A stretch of DNA of 64,000 nt from Armigeres subalbatus (GCF_024139115.2 NC_085139.1:73637203-73701202); one strand, 5' to 3'; positions 1 through 13,874 are shown, counted from the first letter of the stretch. The notes: generated by a model from the sequence alone, not told the origin. Numbers and translations: made by a program.

Positions 1-320
1 CTCACGTTAGAGCTTCTGGAGGAATTCTGGAGTAACTTCCGAGGGATTTCTGGAGGAATTTCCTAGGGAATTCCTGAAGGAAATTGTGAAGGAATTTGAC
101 GATCCTCCGGAGGAATTGCTAGAAGAATTTTCAGAGGAATTCCTGGGGAAATTTCCAATGGAATTCGCGGAGGTATTTGCAAAGGAATATCCGGAGGAAT
201 TTTCAGACAAACTTCCGGAGGAATTTCCAGAGGAACTTCCCGAAGTATGCTTGGAAAATCTTCTAAAGAAATTTTTGAGTACCTTCCTAAGCAATTTCCG
301 AAGGACTTCCTTAATTGACG
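1..320. repeat. degenerate GGAATT-rich minisatellite
   Basis: Short imperfect units built on GAGGAATTTCC / TTCCGGAGGAA follow each other for about 300 bp. They give Glu/Phe/Pro-rich open frames on the plus strand and Asn/Ser-rich frames on the minus strand; I read these as by-products of the repeat. Similar tracts lie at 49,115-49,300 and, weaker, at 49,900-50,270. Confidence 0.7.
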
Positions 321-493
321 ATAACCAGCAGCGTGACGCCGCCACGTCACCGCCGATAAAACATAATACATACATAATTATAAAAATACATAAATAATAA
401 TAAAATATATAGTGAATTGAATGAATTGAATAAATTGAATAAAATATATATACCCATGGAAAATAAAAATTTAACTTTAAAATTAAAAATTAA
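321..493. other. AT-rich spacer, nothing recognised
   Basis: A/T-rich sequence with TAAAATATA-like runs. No coding, RNA or clear repeat signal seen. Confidence 0.5.
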
Positions 494-1285
494 TAGTTAA
501 AATTGATTAATTAAATATATAAAAATAAATAGGAATTTTAAATACATTTTAAGTTCAAGTTTTTGTGTATACAATAAAATGCAATTTGAATAAATAAAAT
601 TCGATATTGTTGCATCTGAAAATGTATTTTCGAACATGAAAGAAAAATATCCGAATACCCCTAATCCCGCTACCGAAAGCGGGATTCATCCTGACCTGTT
701 TTTACGTCGTTTTTTCAGTTACATCGCAAATATTACGTCGCAAATGAATTACACTGCTTGAATTTGAAAACGAATTATCAAGTACATCAACTTTTGGTTA
801 CGTCAATCAAACGTAATATAACATTATAATTACGACGGCGATGATGTGCATCAAATATGATGTGATATTACTTTTTATTTTTTACTGTGTAGTTAAAATT
901 GATTAATTAAATATATAAAAATAAATAGGAATTTTAAATACTTTTTAAGTTCAAGTTTTTGTGTATACAATAAAATGCAATTTGAATAAATAAAATTCGA
1001 TATTGTTGCATCTGAAAATGTATTTTCGAACATGAAAGAAAAATATCCGAATACCCCTAATCCCGCTACCGAAAGCGGGATTCATCCTGACCTGTTTTTA
1101 CGTCGTTTTTTCAGTTACATCGCAAATATTACGTCGCAAATGAATTACACTGCTTGAATTTGAAAACGAATTATCAAGTACATCAACTTTTGGTTACGTC
1201 AATCAAACGTAATATAACATTATAATTACGACGGCGATGATGTGCATCAAATATGATGTGATATTACTTTTTATTTTTTACTGTG
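494..1285. repeat. 396-bp tandem duplication, two copies
   Basis: Copy one is 494-889 and copy two 890-1285. Reading them side by side I find a single difference (ACATTTT near 544 against ACTTTTT near 940), so the duplication is young. Each copy carries a perfect 9-bp hairpin, AATCCCGCT / AGCGGGATT with a 6-nt loop (663-686 and 1059-1082). Each copy ends in TTTTTACTGTGTAG, which looks like a transposon terminus. No coding potential. Confidence 0.9.
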
Positions 1286-1680
1286 TAGTGTTATTATCGT
1301 TGGCTAAGCCAATTGAACAGACTTGGAGAAAGCCTTGAGAAGAGTGAATATTTTACCTTCATATTACGCGTTTAGATACAATAGGGTAGAGAACCATTTG
1401 GGCCGCACTCCCTATTCCCGTCCGCAGCGTTCATTGCTCGAGCGCATTACAACCGAATTAATTATTTCTTAGTACATGGTTAGTTTCTGTCGATATCTAG
1501 TGATGTACAGAAAATCCAACCATTTGGTTGGAACGCGTTCGAGTTGTCAGCGTTGCGGGCGGGAGTGGGTGGTGTTGCTCAGATGGTCCCGCTACCAACT
1601 TCATGTTCGGAGATTTAACTTATTTGATCCCATACTCGCAAAATGGTAAGATACAACAACTATTTAATAATATATGTATA
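1286..1680. other. no recognised feature
   Basis: Mixed-composition sequence. A 113-codon open frame crosses into the insertion that starts at 1698, so it is not a credible gene. Confidence 0.4.
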
Positions 1681-3231
1681 ATGAATTCTACTAAATGTCC
1701 TTCCCCTCGGATATGTTACCTTGCCGCGGTGGGTCGGCTTACGCCATTAGCACTGATATGGCAACCAAAGACATATCCTGTCGTGGTGTTATCACATGTT
1801 GACTATTTTTATTTGGTGCCGCGTTACATATCTGGCATTGACGCAATAATTTACGGCATTTGCATGTGATCCAACGGATCTCGTGTCTTGGAGCCTTGAA
1901 TGGTAGTGCAGCCAGGAAGAGGCCTTTTTCATCAGTGATAATGATGTGAGTTCTCTTCTTTTCGGCAATACTTTCTGATGCGATCCCTGTGACGATGAGT
2001 CGTAGCCACGCTTACATTTAGCTAGCTAGGCATTTATTAAAAAAAAAACAAAGTATTCAAGACATTCGTAGGGAATCGACTGCTGGATTCACTGAGTAGA
2101 AGTTTTTTCAAAACTAGGAACGTGGTGCCAGTTTTATTTTTTATGCCTCACTTCGAAGAGCAATAATAAAAAATACCGCAAATTATAATGATGGTATATG
2201 AACAATCTTATGACGGCTTCATTCACGATAATTTTTACTTATAGTGGGGAATAGGCGTGATGAAGCTTTACTTTGCCACCGAAAAGTGAATCCTATAGCT
2301 GACTCATAACTGATCATTAGTACATGATAGATAATGACAGTTAGTTTGGAAACGATCAAGCTACTTTTTAGAACATAATAATAGTAATACCTTGACAAAG
2401 GAATAACAATAAAATAGACTAAATGCACGAACAGTTTCCACTTTTTACAAGACATATTTTACATTGTGTTTGATAGTATTGACACAGGATGAACCAATAA
2501 CTTAGACAAACAAAGTAATTCAAGGAACGCATACTTCATACCTTCTGACCATAAAGACAAGAATGACATCGTACAGATCAATCTATATGATTAGGCAATT
2601 GACCCTTAAAACAAACGAAAGATTAAAAAAAATCTATATGATTAGGAATGAGATAAAGGGAGAGAGTATCTATTAGAGTTGTAAATGAAATGTCTTTTGA
2701 GCCAGTTCAACAGTGTCTTAATGGACGACATGATCCTTGTACGGCTGGAAAACTGCTTCAAAAGTTATTAACTTGTCATTTTTTATAAATCGGGGATTGA
2801 AAACTTTCTTATACTTGATAAAAAAAACTTCCGACTCAGTTTCTTCGATGAAGCATTGGGCAACATGTTCCATGTGAGTTAAAAAAAAACTGCTTCGGTC
2901 GATTTCGAGCGCGTACAATGACAATAGACGTCTAAATAGCATAAAAACTGACAAAATAGTTTGACTCTGACAAGACAATGACAAAAATGACTTTAAACTA
3001 TAACGATGTTAGTTAGCATGAGACCTGCCTGACTATTTATGAACGTAATTCCCTCTGATTCAGTTGCAACAGCGTCTTCTTGGACGACATGTTCCGTGTA
3101 CGGCTGGCAAACTGCTTCGAAAGGAATAATGCAACGGTATCATCAAAGGCCTGGTGCAGAGGTTTCTACTCTATTCAGAGTCCCGCCAGTAAACCTCCAA
3201 AAAAAAAAAAAAAAATGAATTCTACTAAATG
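1681..3231 (+). mobile_element. A-tailed retrotransposed segment with 17-bp target duplication
   Basis: The 17-mer ATGAATTCTACTAAATG occurs at 1681-1697 and again at 3215-3231, the second copy directly after a run of about 16 A (3199-3214). Target duplication plus 3' A-tail is the signature of LINE-type target-primed insertion, so 1698-3214 (about 1.5 kb) is read as one retrotransposed unit on the plus strand. I see no reverse transcriptase or other recognisable protein in it. It could be a 5'-truncated LINE, a SINE-like element or a retrocopy of an unknown transcript. Confidence 0.7.
2703..3122. repeat. diverged 60-bp repeats inside the A-tailed segment
   Basis: About 60 bp at 2703-2762 recurs at 3062-3122 with roughly 80% identity (shared core GGACGACATG..CC.TGTACGGCTGG and ACTGCTTC). 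A weaker third copy lies around 2848-2905. This is internal repetition of the inserted segment. Confidence 0.55.
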
Positions 3232-3463
3232 CGCGCTGGATTCAAAATATATTATATATGTTTTGCATCCGGAAGTTTGATTATGATACCTTTACCCGAG
3301 TAGGCGAAAATAACTCAATAATATCAAATGTTGATAAGATAGCAAAATGAGATATGGACATGATTGCTATAAGAGATAAGAGATCAGGCGACAATATCAA
3401 TATTTTGCACTAAAATATCATGAGTATATCAAGACATGTTATTTGTAATAAGTGATCGATATC

Positions 3464-3474
3464 AAGTGCCATTA
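3464..3474. repeat. 5' target-site duplication of the I-type LINE
   Basis: AAGTGCCATTA, repeated exactly at 8893-8903 after the A-tail. Confidence 0.85.
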
Positions 3475-3685
3475 CAGTCCGAGTTCTGCCCCGGTCGAGT
3501 ATAGACGCTTACTGGCAATTAATTAAACCAACTACCGCGATCGCGAAAGTATCATATTACCCCCGACCGAGACCGTGAAAGTGTCGAATCACCAATTACT
3601 AGTGCCGTCGACCGAAGCGTAAACAACATACATAGGGCTCTGAACTTGAATAAACCCTGCGCCACCGGCGACACCAACTTGCCGG

Positions 3686-4940
3686 ATGAGTGCATCCAAT
3701 TTCCCCCGACTGGGGGAAACCTCTGGGGGAAACCCCAGAGAAATGATAATGGTGATGGAAAGGATGGAAGAGGATAAAAATTTCCACGGAGTGTCCCCGA
3801 TACTTGTGGAAAAAACAATCCAAAGTTACTGTGGAAGCGGAACCAGCGCAAAGAAAACGAAGGATGGAAAAATTCTAGTGACGGTGAGGAACGAACACCA
3901 GGCAAAAAACCTGGCTAAAATTGAAAAATTGTGTGACGAAATTACCGTCAAAGTGTACGAGCACAAAACTTTAAATTCGAGCAAAGTAGTGATAGTCTGC
4001 CGAGACTTGAAGGAAGTGAGTGACGACGAGCTTCTGGAAAACCTATCCTCCCAAAGAGTTACGGAAGTCAAACAGTTGATGAAAATGCGCGACAATGTTA
4101 AAACTCCGATGGGAGTTTTCGTACTTACGCTTAAAGGAAAAACACCCCAAAGAAGTTAAAATTGGATGTGCTGGAGATAAGACCATGGTATCCAAATCCG
4201 ATGTGTTGCTTTAAGTGTCTAAAGTTTGGCCACATTGGAAGAAACTGTTCAAGTGAGAAAAAGTGCGGAAATGTGGAAATAACTATCATGAAGAATGTGA
4301 AAACCGAGAAAGTGTATAAATTGTGAAACGAGCACGGAGCGTTCTTTAATGGATGCCCCGTCTTAAAAAGAGAAAAGGATATAATAAAAATCAAAGTGGA
4401 TAAAAACTTGTCTTTCTGGGAAGCCAGAAAAATGATAGAAGATCAAAGCTCGAATACTTACGCCGACCAAGTGAAACAACTAAACGAAGAAAAGAAAACC
4501 CTTGAAGAAAAGATCAGAGCTGACATCAAAAATCAGTTCGAAGTGAAGCTGAAGGAATACAAAGAAGAAATCAAAAAGTCACAAATGAAAACGAGAAAAA
4601 GATGGAATCCATGGAGGAAAAATACAAAGCACTGAACCACAAATTCGAACATCTGGTATCAGTCTACAAAGAGGAGAAAACAAGAAGAAAAGCAGCCGAG
4701 AACGAACTTGAAAGTCTGAAAAAAGACAACAGTAAACTACAAGCAACATTAAATTTGTACGCACCCTCCCATAGCGGACAGAAGAACCCAACTAAGCATA
4801 CAAGAAGTCAAGAGAAGCAGCCAAGTTCACCTCCAAGGAAAAAAGGAAACAAAATGAAAGCAGTTACCGAAGAAGTAGGATATATTTCCACAGATCCAGA
4901 AAATAACTCAGATGACGGAAACGAGAAAATGAAATCCTAG
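3686..4940 (+). pseudogene. ORF1 (gag-like RNA-binding protein) of the I-type LINE, frameshifted
   Basis: In LINEs of this group ORF1 encodes an RNA-binding protein that coats the element RNA. The first open part (3686-4159, 157 codons) has the N-terminal region with a DLKEVSDDEL segment. A frameshift near 4145 leads into a zinc-knuckle region, where CFKCLKFGHIGRNC, a CGNNYHEEC-type knuckle and a CINC..EHGAFFNGC-type knuckle are spread over different frames (4203-4360), with a stop near 4325. Beyond this come a Lys/Glu-rich predicted coiled coil (4396-4635) and, after another shift, a charged tail (4602-4940) ending in TAG. At least three lesions break it. The ATG at 3686 is the first good start after the element's 5' end. 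Identification as LINE ORF1 is firm from knuckles plus position. Confidence 0.8.
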
Positions 4941-5014
4941 AAAATAATAGCAAAACCAAAAAGCATTACAAAATAGCACAAACAACACAAGACCACTCAA
5001 GTACAATCAGCAGT

Positions 5015-8000
5015 GAACACCATATAATTTCATGGAATGTAAGAGGCTTAAGAGGAAGAAGGCCTGACCTCAACATCCTTGCAAGCACTTACAATACAAT
5101 AGCTATTTGCCTTCAAGAAACTATGTGCCAAAACGACAACCAATCAGAAATCAGAGGATATTCAACATACCATCGTCCAAGAACAAACGGAGCAAGAGCA
5201 GCAGGCTGTGTAATAATCGCAGTAGAAAACGACATCGATAGTCAAATCATAGATATTGATACAGATCTAGAAGCAATTGCAGTTAACATCGGAGCACCAC
5301 TAAACGCAAACTTACTAAACGTATACCTCCCTCCGGGGAAACAGATCACAAAAAGAGGATATTATGGCTTTAATAGAACAAATTCCTGAACCTTTCATCC
5401 TGGTAGGTGACATAAATGCCCATCATCCCTTATGGGGATCGGAAAATATCAGCACTAGAGGTACAACAATAGAATCAATAATAAACGAGAAGAACCTGAT
5501 AGTTCTGAACAACGGTGAGAAAACCTACATAAACAGCGGCACAGGAATCGGATCTTGCATCGACATTTGCCTCTGCTCTAATCAACTAGCGGGAATACTG
5601 GAACTTACCGTCTGTGAGGATTCACACGGAAGTGATCATTTTCCACTAATTATGTCGACACCGTCAAAATCGCCAGCAAGTGATCGTATTCCAAGATGGA
5701 AAATAGAAGATTCCAAAATAACATTAACATTGAGACGAAAAATGATGTCATCGATCAAGTAGAAGAAATAACTAAACAAATAATAATAGCAGCAGAACAA
5801 TCAATTCCAAAAACTAAACCAACAACTTCTGGAAAACGTGTGCCATGGTGGAGCAAAGAAGTAGCCACAGCTGTAAAAACTAGAAGAAAAGCTCTACGTA
5901 AACTTAAAAATAACAAGAACAAACCTCCAAGCCCGCAACTAATATACGAATATCAAGACGCCAATGACAGAGCACAAAAAATCATCACAGAAGCAAAAAC
6001 TAGCTCTTGGAAAGAATTCGTCAGCAAATTCAACGTTCATACTCCGGCCAAAGAGATGTGGAGCAATTTTAGGAAAATTCAGGGAAAATGCCAATCATCA
6101 GCTGTCAGAGAAATTAACTTCAACGGCCAGCGCTTAAACACAAACATGGAAATAGCAAACAGCCTAGCTGACCACTTTGGAAAAATATCAAGCGATAAAG
6201 AGTACAATCAAAACTTTATACCATTGAAGAACAGGATCGAGCAAACACCTCTCGAAATAAGAAATGAGGATACAGCAGAGTACAACGCACCATTCTCCAA
6301 AAACGAACTAGCAGAGGCAATGGAAGGATTAAAAGGGTCATCTCCTGGTCCAGACAACATACACTATGCCATGATCACTCATTTGCCAGTAGAATATAAG
6401 AACCTCTTGCTGAAAACATACAACTGGTTGTGGAATGAATCCATGTATCCAGTTAGTTGGACCAAATCATTCGTAGTACCTATTTACAAAGGAAAAGGGG
6501 AAAGAAACAACCCTGGAAACTATAGACCTATTTACCTAAACAGTTGTCTTGGAAAGATCATGGAAAGAATGATCAACAACAGGCTAATGTTCATCTTAGA
6601 AGAAAAAAATCTAATCAATCAACACCAGTATGCCTTTAGGAAAGGTAGATCTACTACCGATTATCTGGGCCATTTTGACAACATCGTGAGAGAAGCAATG
6701 CATAAAAAGCGGCTAACACAAGCAGTTTTTCTGGATATTAAAAAGCCTACGACACAACCTGGCGCAGATTAGTTCTGAATAGAATAAGCGAATGGAAAAT
6801 AGGAGGAAACCTCATCAAATATCTTCAACAAATGCTGATGAAAAGGAGCTTCAAAGTTAAGGTAAACGGCACATACTCCCGCGACACGCTAATGGAAAAT
6901 GGTTTGTGTCAAGGATCAGTTATAAGCGTGACCCTGTTCTTGATAGCTATAGACACCATATGCTCAGACCTACCACCAAACGTCCAAGTCTTACTTTATG
7001 CAGATGACGTAGCTTTGATCTCCAGCGACAGTAACCAGAAGAAAATAGCTAAAAACCTGCAACTTGCTTTGAAACTTGGGAAACCCACACTGGATTCAAG
7101 ATCTCAGCCGAAAAATGTGCAACCGTAGTATTCAAAAAGCGAGATCAAAAAACAAGCCAACGTAAACCTTAAAATTAACAACGACATAATACCGTACAAG
7201 CTCAGTCATAAATGTCTTGGAGTAACACTAGACCAACATCTAACATTCAAAATACACATCGAAGAAATAAAGGCAGCATGCCAGCAAAGAATACAGTTTT
7301 ACGTTGCACAACCACCAAACAATGGGGTGCAGACCGGCAAACTTTATCAAAAATATACAAATCAGCTGTACTAGAGAAAATGCTGTACGGCGCGCCAATC
7401 ATCTCCTCAACCTGTGAATCTACAATGAAGCAGCTAGAGAGCATACATAACCAAGGACTGCGAATAATAACAGGAGCTTTTCAAACCAGCCCAATAGAAA
7501 GCCTACAAGCCGAATCAGGTATACCAAGTCTTAGAAGTTTCTTCAGTCAAAGACTCGCTATCTTCGCAACAAAGCAAACAAACAATGAACAGGCTTTAAC
7601 AAATAGTGCAACAGACGAAGAGAATAACAACAGCTCAGGAGAATTGTGGGCCCAAGGCCCAGCATCAGAGCCAAACAATATCAGAACAAGAAGCAAGAAT
7701 ATTATCGAAAATATTGGAATTCCTCTACCACCAAGCAAATCCCTAAATATACCAAAAACTCCGCCATGGAAAAGAAAAGACATTCTAATAGACAAAACAA
7801 TGATGTCCGCTAGTAGAAACGGGAAAAACCCAAATGAACTTAAAAAACTGTTTGCTGAAAGAATACACACCAAATATAAGTTCTGCAAGCTGATATACAC
7901 GGACGGATCAAAAAACGACTCTAAAACGGGATACAGCATAGTAACCGACGAAGGAATCATACGCAAGCGAACCCATAGTCTACTCAGTATTTATAGTGTG

Positions 8001-8698
8001 GAGAGCCTTGCAATAATAGAGGCCCTAAACTGGATTTCAAACCAGGAAAGAGTAGGCGCATATATTATTTGCACCGACTCTTTAAGTGTTGTCACATCAC
8101 TAGAAAAGAAGAAAAATCAGAACCAGCTTGAAAGACGAGATAGTTCATCTGTACATCAACATAGGGAAAAAAGGTACATCGGTAACATTCATGTGGGTCC
8201 CTAGTCACATAGGCATCCTAGGAAATGAGAAAGCGGACAAAGAAGCAAAGAGTGCGCTAGAGATGAGCACAATTACGCGGAAAACAGTTGATCACCGCGA
8301 AATAAAAACCATCATTAAAAAAAGTATGACTAAAAATGGGAATCCGAATGGAATTCAACACCCCACAACAAACTTAGAGAGATAAAAACACTACCAAACC
8401 ATTCAAAGAGGCGCTAACAGGAAATCGCAAAGAAGATGTCATACTCAGCAGACTACGAATAGGCCACAGCCGGCTAACACATGCATACTTACTGGAAAAG
8501 GAAGACCCACCAAAGTGCGTAAAATGTAACCACCCACTCACCATTAAACACATTATCGTTCAGTGCCCTGGATACGACGACGCAAGAAAGAAAATCGGAC
8601 TCCAACCAAACATGAGGGAAGCATTAGCCGACGACAACAGTCAAGCAAAAAGAGTACTGGAGTTCTTTAAAGAAATATCGCTGATCGACGCGATTTGA
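5015..8698 (+). pseudogene. ORF2 (endonuclease-RT-RNase H) of the I-type LINE, broken
   Basis: Domains in order: an APE-type endonuclease (5023-5760; SWNVRGLRG, CLQET, GDINAHHPLWG, GSDHFPL), which nicks the target; a reverse transcriptase (about 6300-7090; SSPGPDN, NPGNYRPI, AFRKGRSTTDY, LYADDVAL with the catalytic DD); an RNase H (7890-8260; YTDGSK, a Glu helix, CTDSLS, WVPSHIGILGNEKAD); and a C-terminal zinc motif CVKCNHPLTIKHIIVQC (8517-8567). It ends at the TGA at 8696-8698. Frames change near 5360, 5700-5760, 6755, 7110 and 8130, so no full protein can be made. The original start codon is unclear; recognisable endonuclease begins near 5015. The domain order supports the I superfamily. 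Confidence 0.85.
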
Positions 8699-8892
8699 CC
8701 CCAAAGTGAAACCTTGAAGAAGAAGATGGAAACACCTTGATGAAGATGAAATCGCTGCAATAACTCTCAAGGAGAAAACGATCGATGCCATACAACGTAG
8801 TAATTTAGGCAGTGTCAATAAACTCTGTAAACTCTTGACAGACTCGAATAAAATTTTAAAGAGTCTATAATAAACAAAAAAAAAAAAAAAAA

Positions 8893-8903
8893 AAGTGCCA
8901 TTA
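8893..8903. repeat. 3' target-site duplication of the I-type LINE
   Basis: Exact copy of 3464-3474, directly behind the A-tail (its first two A's are shared with the tail). Confidence 0.85.
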
Positions 8904-9250
8904 GTTTGTTCTTATCCATAGCATATCTTGATATTTAAATGATATTTCGGTGCAAATTTTTGTAATTGTGGCCTGTTCTTTTATCTCTTATATCAATCAA
9001 GTCCATATCATGTTTTGTTATTCTGTTCATAACTTCTGCCCGGGTATCCATTTGATAAACGGTAGCATAACCAGGCGGGGCTTACTGTTAGTGATAGTGA
9101 CCTCGGAGTGGACATGAAATACCAGGCACTCTGAAATGGGTCACTGGAGCTGCAGTAGAGCTAACACTTTCTAACTCCCGGATTAAATCTGACTGTTTTA
9201 ACAGACAGCTTTCTTCCATAACATCACTGCCAGACAGTGGGGGTTAGTTT

Positions 9251-9858
<608 letters not shown>

Positions 9859-11435
9859 GGAAAACTCCTTGAGAGAGTCATCCTTAACAGGCTGGCGATC
9901 CACACAGAAGGTGCAAACGGATTATCAAGCATGCAGTTCGGGTTTCGGAAGAGCAGGTCCACAGTTGACGCCATCCGGATAGTCGTCGAAGCAGCTGAAG
10001 CAGCCAAGAAGCAAAAGAGGAGAGGAAACCGCTACTGCGCTGTGGTAACCTTAGACGTGAAAAATGCGTTCAACAGTGCCAGCTGGGAAGCAATAGCCAG
10101 CTCCCTACACAGAAGGGTTCCAGGGTACCTGTGCAGAATTCTGAAGAGTTACTTCGAGAATAGGACGTTGGTCTACGAAACACACGAAGGCCTGAAGAGA
10201 ATAGGCATAACAGCGGGTGTTCCCCAAGGCTCCATTCTGGGGCCGACGTTGTGGAACGCGATGTACGATGGGCTGTTGCAGCTAACACTACCAAGAGGTG
10301 TGAAGATCGTTGGGTTTGCGGACGACGTGGCTCTCATGGTATTAGGTGAAACAATAGAAGAGGTAGAAGTACGAGCAGGGCAGGCGATAGAAATAATCGA
10401 AAACTGGATGTGCGGGAAAAAGCTGACATTGGCCCATCACAAAACCGAAGTGATGATGATCAGCAACCGAAAAGCAGTACAGCATAGTACGATTACGGCC
10501 GGAGAAGCCACCATCGCCTCAAAGCGAGAGGTAAAGCACCTCGGGGTAATGATCGACGACCGGCTCAATTTCAATAGCCACGTTGATTATGCTTGCGAGA
10601 AGGCAACTAAAGCGATCACAGCTTTGACCAGAATCATGTCAAACAGTTCCGCGATTAGTAGCAGTAAGAGAAGACTCCTGGCCAGCGTATCTACGTCAAT
10701 TCTCAGATACGGAGCTCCTGTCTGGGCGGCTGGTGAAATCACGAGAAGGAACCTTACTCGGCTCAATAGCACCTATAGGCTGATGGCCATGAGAGTGGCA
10801 AGTGCATACCGTACCATATCGATGGATGCGGTCTGTGCCATAGTAGGAATGACCCCCATAAACATCCTATTGGAGGAGGACTGTGAGTGCTACAGACTGC
10901 GAGGAACGGTTGGTGCTCGCATGATTGCGAGAGCCGATTCGATGAGGAAGTGGCAGCTGGCTTGGGACAGTAGTTCGAAAGGAAGGTGGACATATCGGCT
11001 CATTCCGAACCTGTCGCTGTGGGTGGACAGAAAACACGGGAAGTGAACTTCTTCCTGACACAATTCTTGTCGGGCCATGGATGTTTTCGGAAGTATCTGC
11101 ACAGATTCGGACACGCAGAGTCCCCCTTTGCCCGGCCTGCCCGAACTGCGAGGAGACACCGGAGCATCGTGTTCTTCGACTGTCCTCGATTCAGGACAGA
11201 GCGAAGTGTGCTCTCAGTAGGCAGCGCTAGTAATATAAACCCCGAGAACATCGTGCAAGAAATGTGCAAAAATGAGAATACGTGGAACGAAATAGGAAGA
11301 GTGGTAACGCAGATCATGAAATCGCTGCAGCGAAAATGGCGTGAAGACCAGAGGGTGTCTGGAAGCGATCATAATCGGTCGGTCGGTCACGGGGAAGCTT
11401 CCGTCGTCGGGGAACTTCCTGTCGGTGTAGGATAG
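9859..11435 (+). pseudogene. ORF2 C-terminal part (reverse transcriptase) of R1-clade copy 1
   Basis: An open stretch to 11,046 encodes RT motifs MQFGFRKSRSTVDAIR, VTLDVKNAFNSASW, GVPQGSILGPTLWN and GFADDVALM (catalytic DD), then the thumb region (HLGVMIDDRLNF, YGAPVWA). After a one-base shift near 11,040 the C-terminus follows (FLTQFLSGHGCFRKYLHRFGH and a CPACPNC..-type zinc region, itself split by further shifts near 11,125 and 11,175). The tail to the stop at 11,435 matches the copy 2 tail in layout. The endonuclease and the N-terminal RT are absent because the (AC)n block replaces them. The R1-clade call rests on the FADDV motif, the CCHC C-terminus and the lack of RNase H. It cannot be functional. 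Confidence 0.85.
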
Positions 11436-12330
11436 ATCCGCCGCCGGGGACTATCTGAGTAAATCGCGATCCAGTTGGGAGCTTAATGGCTCAAGAATAC
11501 AGAAGATTAATATCGAAGAGTTTCCGCCGCCGGAGAGCCTCTAGTCGGAGTAGGCTAGATCCATCGTCGGGGACTAGGCCGAGTAGAACGTGACGCGTTG
11601 GTAGAACTGGTTTCGGGTCGTCGGAGCACCATTGAACCGGACGCTATGCTCCACCCGGAATCTCTGGATCGACTTCGGCACTCGGACCGGTCACTCGCTG
11701 AAGTAAGAAAGGCCCGTCCTGCGCTGATCTGGAAAACACCAGAAATGTTAAAAGTGGTAAAAACAAGTCTTACACAGAAGCGAGTCGTCGGTTCCGAGGG
11801 AAATTCCAACGTCGGGGAACTCCCTGTCGGAGTAGGATAGATCTGCCGCCGGGGATCATCCGAGTAGCCCGCGATTTAGCTGGGAGCTAAATGGCTCAAC
11901 GAAAAAGTGCAGCAAAAAGTCAAGGAAACTATGCTGGGAGCCGAACGGCTCAATGTTAACAAAAGTTCTGTTCGGGAGAGTTTCGCTTCTAGTCGGAGTA
12001 GGCTAGATCCACCGCCGGGGACTATGCTGAGTAGTTCGTGACGCGTCGAATAATCGGTTTTGGGTAGTCGAAGCGCCAGTGAACCGGACGTTATGCTCCA
12101 CCCGGAATCTCTGGACCGACTTTGGCACCCAACCGGTTTCCCGTTGAAGTGAGAAAGTGCCTCGGACTATCTAGGTGAGACATTAGTGTTGGACACGCAA
12201 TAAACTTCCACGGGTCGTCGGTTTTCGGGGAAGCTCTCGCCGCCGGTGACTTCCCGTCGGAGTAGGATAGATTCGCCGCCGGGGACTATCTGAGTAGACT
12301 GCGAACATGTCGAGAGCTAAATGGCTCAAA
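11382..12330 (+). repeat. about 410-bp tandem repeats in the R1 copy 1 3' UTR
   Basis: A module containing GTCGG.GTAGGATAGAT, CGCCGGGGA and GAGCTxAATGGCTCAA starts near 11,382, 11,787 and 12,209. The GGATAG marker recurs at 11,430, 11,835 and 12,265, giving spacings of 405 and 430 bp; the third copy is partial. A second submodule (GAACCGGACG.TATGCTCC) is also doubled, near 11,634 and 12,073. Confidence 0.75.
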
Positions 12331-12673
12331 GATACAGTGGTGCTGAATGGCATGAGGAAGAGAGACAGTGAGCGTCAAAGATTAAGAGACGCGCAAACCG
12401 AATAAAAATGCTTCGATGAGAAAATGTAGCGAACTAGCTGTGCTAGCTAGAGGCTGAACACGTGAAGTGCATGAGCACAGCCCCTCCGAAGTATTGACAT
12501 CCAGTAAGTCCTGGGGAACAGGGCATGTGAAGAGAGGGTAACTCAAGTAACCTTCTGTTACTTGAGTGGGTTTAGTGGGTTCGGCGGGCCGGCCTTCTGT
12601 CGACCGCGCCAACCCCACTCCCTGAGTGATAATTTCAGGTGTCTGTAAGCAGATTTGCCTTCATCACTCTATA

Positions 12674-13873
<1,200 letters not shown>

Positions 13874-13874
<1 letters not shown>

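Larger units (their letters stand above)
3475..8892 (+). mobile_element. full-length I-superfamily non-LTR retrotransposon, decayed
   Basis: A 5.4-kb element starting CAGTCCGAG and ending in AATAAA-containing 3' sequence plus an A-tail (8876-8894), bounded by the TSD AAGTGCCATTA. It has a short 5' UTR (3475-3685), a gag-like ORF1 with zinc knuckles, and an ORF2 with apurinic endonuclease, reverse transcriptase, RNase H and a C-terminal CCHC motif. An RNase H behind the RT places it in the I superfamily (I / Loner / Outcast group); I cannot choose the family by eye. Many frameshifts and stops mean this copy is dead, but both ends are intact. Confidence 0.85.
3281..9072. mobile_element. palindromic (foldback/MITE) element split by a LINE
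   Basis: The left arm (about 3281-3454) and the reverse complement of the right arm (about 8911-9072) align for roughly 170 bp with some indels. Matching stretches include GATATGGAC.TGATTG, TATAAGAGATAA, AATATCA and the outer TTATG.TACC. Between them lie only a short loop and the LINE at 3475-8892. Without the LINE the element would be about 380 bp and nearly self-complementary. Its own terminal sequence and TSD are not resolved. Confidence 0.65.

Noticed and set aside
86..397. Glu/Phe/Pro-rich 103-codon frame
   Set aside because: Product of the GGAATT minisatellite; the same composition appears at other copies and in the opposite strand.
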